From the NCBI GenBank assembly GCA_021774355.1, contig JAJFJE010000079.1, forward strand, positions 1 to 7,767: a DNA stretch of 7,767 nt, given 5' to 3'. How positions within the stretch are numbered: the first letter of the stretch is position 1; the number at the start of each line of letters is the position of its first letter. This DNA is from Alphaproteobacteria bacterium. GTDB lineage: Bacteria; Pseudomonadota; Alphaproteobacteria; Zavarziniales; Zavarziniaceae. The notes beneath the pieces are model-generated. The model was not told the DNA's origin. It saw only the letters and a list, made by a program, of their open reading frames with translations, and ran no database searches. Shown here in pieces: positions 6,641-7,767 of this stretch. A program made the position numbers and the translations under genes.

Positions 6641-7369
6641 TCAAGATGGGATTGCGGCAGCGTCGCGCAGCACTGCCTCGGCGGCGGCGGTATAGCCGCC
6701 CGCGGCCTCGTGCAGCACCAGGCCGCCCAGCAGGCGGGCCGGGGCGCGGCTGCCCTGCTGGCCGGCGACCAGCACCCGGCGGGCCGGCAGCCCGGCACGC
6801 GGCCACAGCGGCAGCACCGTCAGGGCCCCCAGCCGGGGCCACAGCAAGGCCATGATCTCGGGCAGGCGCTCGGCCCGGTGGATCAGGTGCAGCCGGCCGC
6901 GCGGCGCCAGCCGGGCGATCGCCTGGTCGAGCCAGGCCGCCAGGGGCAGGCCCTCGACATGGGCGGTCGCGCGCTGCCGGTCGGGCGGCGGCGTACCGGT
7001 CCCTTCCGCCTGGAACGGCGGGTTGGTGATGATCGCGTCATAGCGCAGCGGCCCCGGCGGCTGCTCCACCGCGCCTTCGACGAAGGTCACGCGGGGTGCC
7101 GCGCCGCTGGCCGCTGCGGACAGCCGGGCGAGGACCAGTGCGTCGGCCGCGCTGTCGAGCCCGGTCACGACCAGGTCCGGCCGGCGCAGCGCCAGGCACA
7201 GGGCCGCGGCGCCGGTGCCGCAGCCAAGGTCGAGCACCCGGCCGCCAACCGGCGCGGTGGCAAAGGCCGCCAGCAGCACCGGATCGATGGCCGCCCGATA
7301 GCCTGCCGCCGGCTGATGCAGGATCACCCGGCCGCCCAGCAGCCGGTCGAGCGTGGTCGCGCCGGTCAT
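6641..7369 (-). CDS. tRNA1(Val) A37 N6-methyltransferase-like protein (TrmN6/YfiC family)
   Basis: A 242-residue class I SAM-dependent methyltransferase, close to the 245 residues of E. coli YfiC, which methylates N6 of A37 in tRNA1(Val). HQPAAGYRAAIDPVLLAA (18-35) is the family's characteristic N-terminal motif. VLDLGCGTGAAAL (45-57) is SAM motif I, and GLDS (70-73) is the motif II acidic end. NPPF (116-119) is the catalytic [DNS]PP[YFW] motif of N6-adenine and N5-glutamine methyltransferases. The C-terminal LVLHEAAGGYTAAAEAVLR (217-235) is also seen in YfiC-type proteins. The target tRNA cannot be read from sequence, so a different nucleic acid or protein substrate remains possible. The ATG overlaps the stop of the DUF2007 gene by four bases (ATGA), indicating coupled translation. 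Confidence 0.87.
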   Translation of the reverse strand: MTGATTLDRLLGGRVILHQPAAGYRAAIDPVLLAAFATAPVGGRVLDLGCGTGAAALCLALRRPDLVVTGLDSAADALVLARLSAAASGAAPRVTFVEGAVEQPPGPLRYDAIITNPPFQAEGTGTPPPDRQRATAHVEGLPLAAWLDQAIARLAPRGRLHLIHRAERLPEIMALLWPRLGALTVLPLWPRAGLPARRVLVAGQQGSRAPARLLGGLVLHEAAGGYTAAAEAVLRDAAAIPS

Positions 7370-7584
7370 CGCAACTGATCGCCCAGGCCGAGCGCTTCAA
7401 CCACGGCGCGGGCGGCCGCCAGATCGTCGTCATCGACCATCAGCCGCCGGGGCAGCAGGCCGATCGAGCCATCGACGACGCTGGCATTGCCGTCCAGGAC
7501 CAGCAGCGGGATCCCCTCCGCAGCGAGGGTGGCGTCGAGGTAGGAGATCAGCACCAGATCATTGGTTCGCAGCAATTCCCGCAT
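7366..7584 (-). CDS. DUF2007-type small protein
   Basis: A 72-residue soluble protein resembling DUF2007 (annotated in Pfam as a putative prokaryotic signal-transducing protein, role unproven). Visible family traits are an N-terminal 'LLRTNDLVLISYLDATLAAEGIP' stretch, a central 'LVLDGNAS' strand, then 'LPRRLMVDDDDLAAARAVVEAL', where an Arg-rich strand leads to an acidic turn and a terminal helix. There are no membrane segments or cysteines. The frame continues 45 codons upstream, but that part is Arg/Pro-rich and unlike the family. The ATG at 7584 has GAGAGGGG about six bases upstream, a good ribosome binding site. It is the first gene of the four-gene cluster and overlaps the methyltransferase start by four bases. 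No clear promoter was found upstream. Confidence 0.83.
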   Translation of the reverse strand: MRELLRTNDLVLISYLDATLAAEGIPLLVLDGNASVVDGSIGLLPRRLMVDDDDLAAARAVVEALGLGDQLR

Positions 7585-7629
7585 GGCCTGCCCCTCTCGC
7601 GTCGCGGCGTGCCGCCGCATCTGCCGCGG

Positions 7630-7658
7630 TTGCCCTGGTTCCGCCCGCCTCCTATGCT
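7630..7658 (+). promoter_or_regulatory. Candidate sigma70-type promoter of the rightward gene
   Basis: TTGCCC (7630-7635), a 17-base spacer, then TATGCT (7653-7658). Spacing is ideal, and the -10 keeps T, A, T and the final T. Predicted transcription start is near 7665, giving a leader of about 36 bases that contains a GGAGGT ribosome binding site. Confidence 0.48.
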
Positions 7659-7690
7659 GCGCGCTCGGCGGCCGATGGATGGCCAGGCTG

Positions 7691-7696
7691 GGAGGT
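7691..7696 (+). promoter_or_regulatory. Ribosome binding site of the rightward gene
   Basis: GGAGGT is a near-perfect Shine-Dalgarno. It lies four bases before the TTG at 7701 and ten before the GTG at 7707. No ATG is in the open frame, so this site is the main reason to accept a non-ATG start there. Confidence 0.55.
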
Positions 7697-7700
7697 CGCA

Positions 7701-7767
7701 TTGGGAGTGGTGGTAACACTGGGCGATGAGCGCAACAAGACCGGGCGCAACGGCCTCGACGCCCTGC
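7701..7767 (+). CDS. Start of an unidentified rightward gene (runs off right edge)
   Basis: Twenty-two codons are visible from a TTG start, reading (M)GVVVTLGDERNKTGRNGLDAL. GTG codons at 7707 and 7710 are alternative starts. Support for a real gene comes from the strong GGAGGT upstream, the promoter candidate at 7630-7658, and a frame open to the window edge. Too little is present to identify a family. From general memory of alphaproteobacterial gene order and the 'LDAL' segment, a polyprenyl (octaprenyl) diphosphate synthase is conceivable, but this is a weak inference and no symbol is given. Confidence 0.5.
   Translation, partial: MGVVVTLGDERNKTGRNGLDAL

Larger units (their letters stand above)
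7585..7700. other. Divergent intergenic region
   Basis: This 116-base gap separates the leftward DUF2007 gene from the rightward gene at the edge. Only a plus-strand promoter is recognisable. For the minus strand I see no TTG-type -35 box with a matching -10. A perfect 6-bp hairpin, GCGGCG-TGC-CGCCGC (7604-7618), lies about 20 bases upstream of the DUF2007 ATG and could sit in its leader, although such GC stems are common here. Confidence 0.5.

Noticed and set aside
6610..6798. A 63-codon upstream extension of the S49 peptidase with several cysteines.
   Set aside because: It overlaps the methyltransferase in another frame, is Pro/Arg/Cys-rich and is unlike the family. It does not form a convincing signal peptide.
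3148..6855. A 1235-codon open frame on the plus strand spanning the antisense of the whole cyclase, zinc-ribbon and S49 genes, and the end of the methyltransferase gene.
   Set aside because: Stop codons are AT-rich and rare in the antisense of GC-rich genes. The product is low-complexity (Gly, Gln, Arg, Pro), matches no family, and crosses several well-recognised genes and the glyQ promoter.
7585..7719. A 45-codon upstream extension of the DUF2007 protein.
   Set aside because: It crosses the divergent promoter region and is Arg/Pro-rich, while the ATG at 7584 has a good ribosome binding site and gives the normal family length.
1..7767. Search by eye for mobile elements, CRISPR repeats, toxin-antitoxin or defence genes, riboswitches, tRNAs and prophage remnants.
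   Set aside because: Nothing supportable was found. All gaps are under about 120 bases and composition is even, so there is no sign of an inserted or previously undescribed system.

Overview
The window looks like ordinary, very GC-rich alphaproteobacterial chromosome, probably Rhodospirillales-like. That placement is inferred from base composition, the sequence character of GlyQ/GlyS and the glyQ-glyS-ppdK arrangement; I cannot name a genus. No mobile element, phage gene, CRISPR array, tRNA or rRNA is visible. Coding density is high: seven of the eight genes lie on the minus strand, and no gap exceeds about 120 bases.

Read in the direction of transcription (right to left), there are three minus-strand units. 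(1) 7584 to 5542 is a tight four-gene cluster: a DUF2007 small protein, a TrmN6/YfiC-type tRNA adenine methyltransferase, an S49 (SppA-like) serine-lysine protease, and a 73-residue membrane-anchored zinc-ribbon protein. (2) 5454 to 3262 is a monocistronic diguanylate cyclase with a periplasmic sensor, HAMP, GAF and GGDEF domains. It has its own plausible promoter, and that promoter favours a GTG start. (3) 3149 to the left edge is glyQ-glyS-ppdK: the two subunits of glycyl-tRNA synthetase followed by the first 65 codons of pyruvate phosphate dikinase. The two junctions are both one-base TGATG stop/start overlaps. At the far right, 7701 onward begins a plus-strand gene, divergent from unit 1, with a good ribosome binding site and promoter; its identity cannot be settled from 22 codons.

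Functionally, units 1 and 3 are housekeeping (tRNA modification, membrane proteolysis, tRNA charging, the PEP-pyruvate node). Unit 2 is a c-di-GMP signalling gene sitting between them. I found no undescribed multi-gene system. The points most worth a second look are two cysteine features in the diguanylate cyclase (a periplasmic pair and a Cys/His cluster in the GAF domain), the missing Shine-Dalgarno and anti-SD-like leader of glyQ, the coupled glyQ-glyS-ppdK junctions, and the small membrane zinc-ribbon protein attached to a soluble S49 protease.
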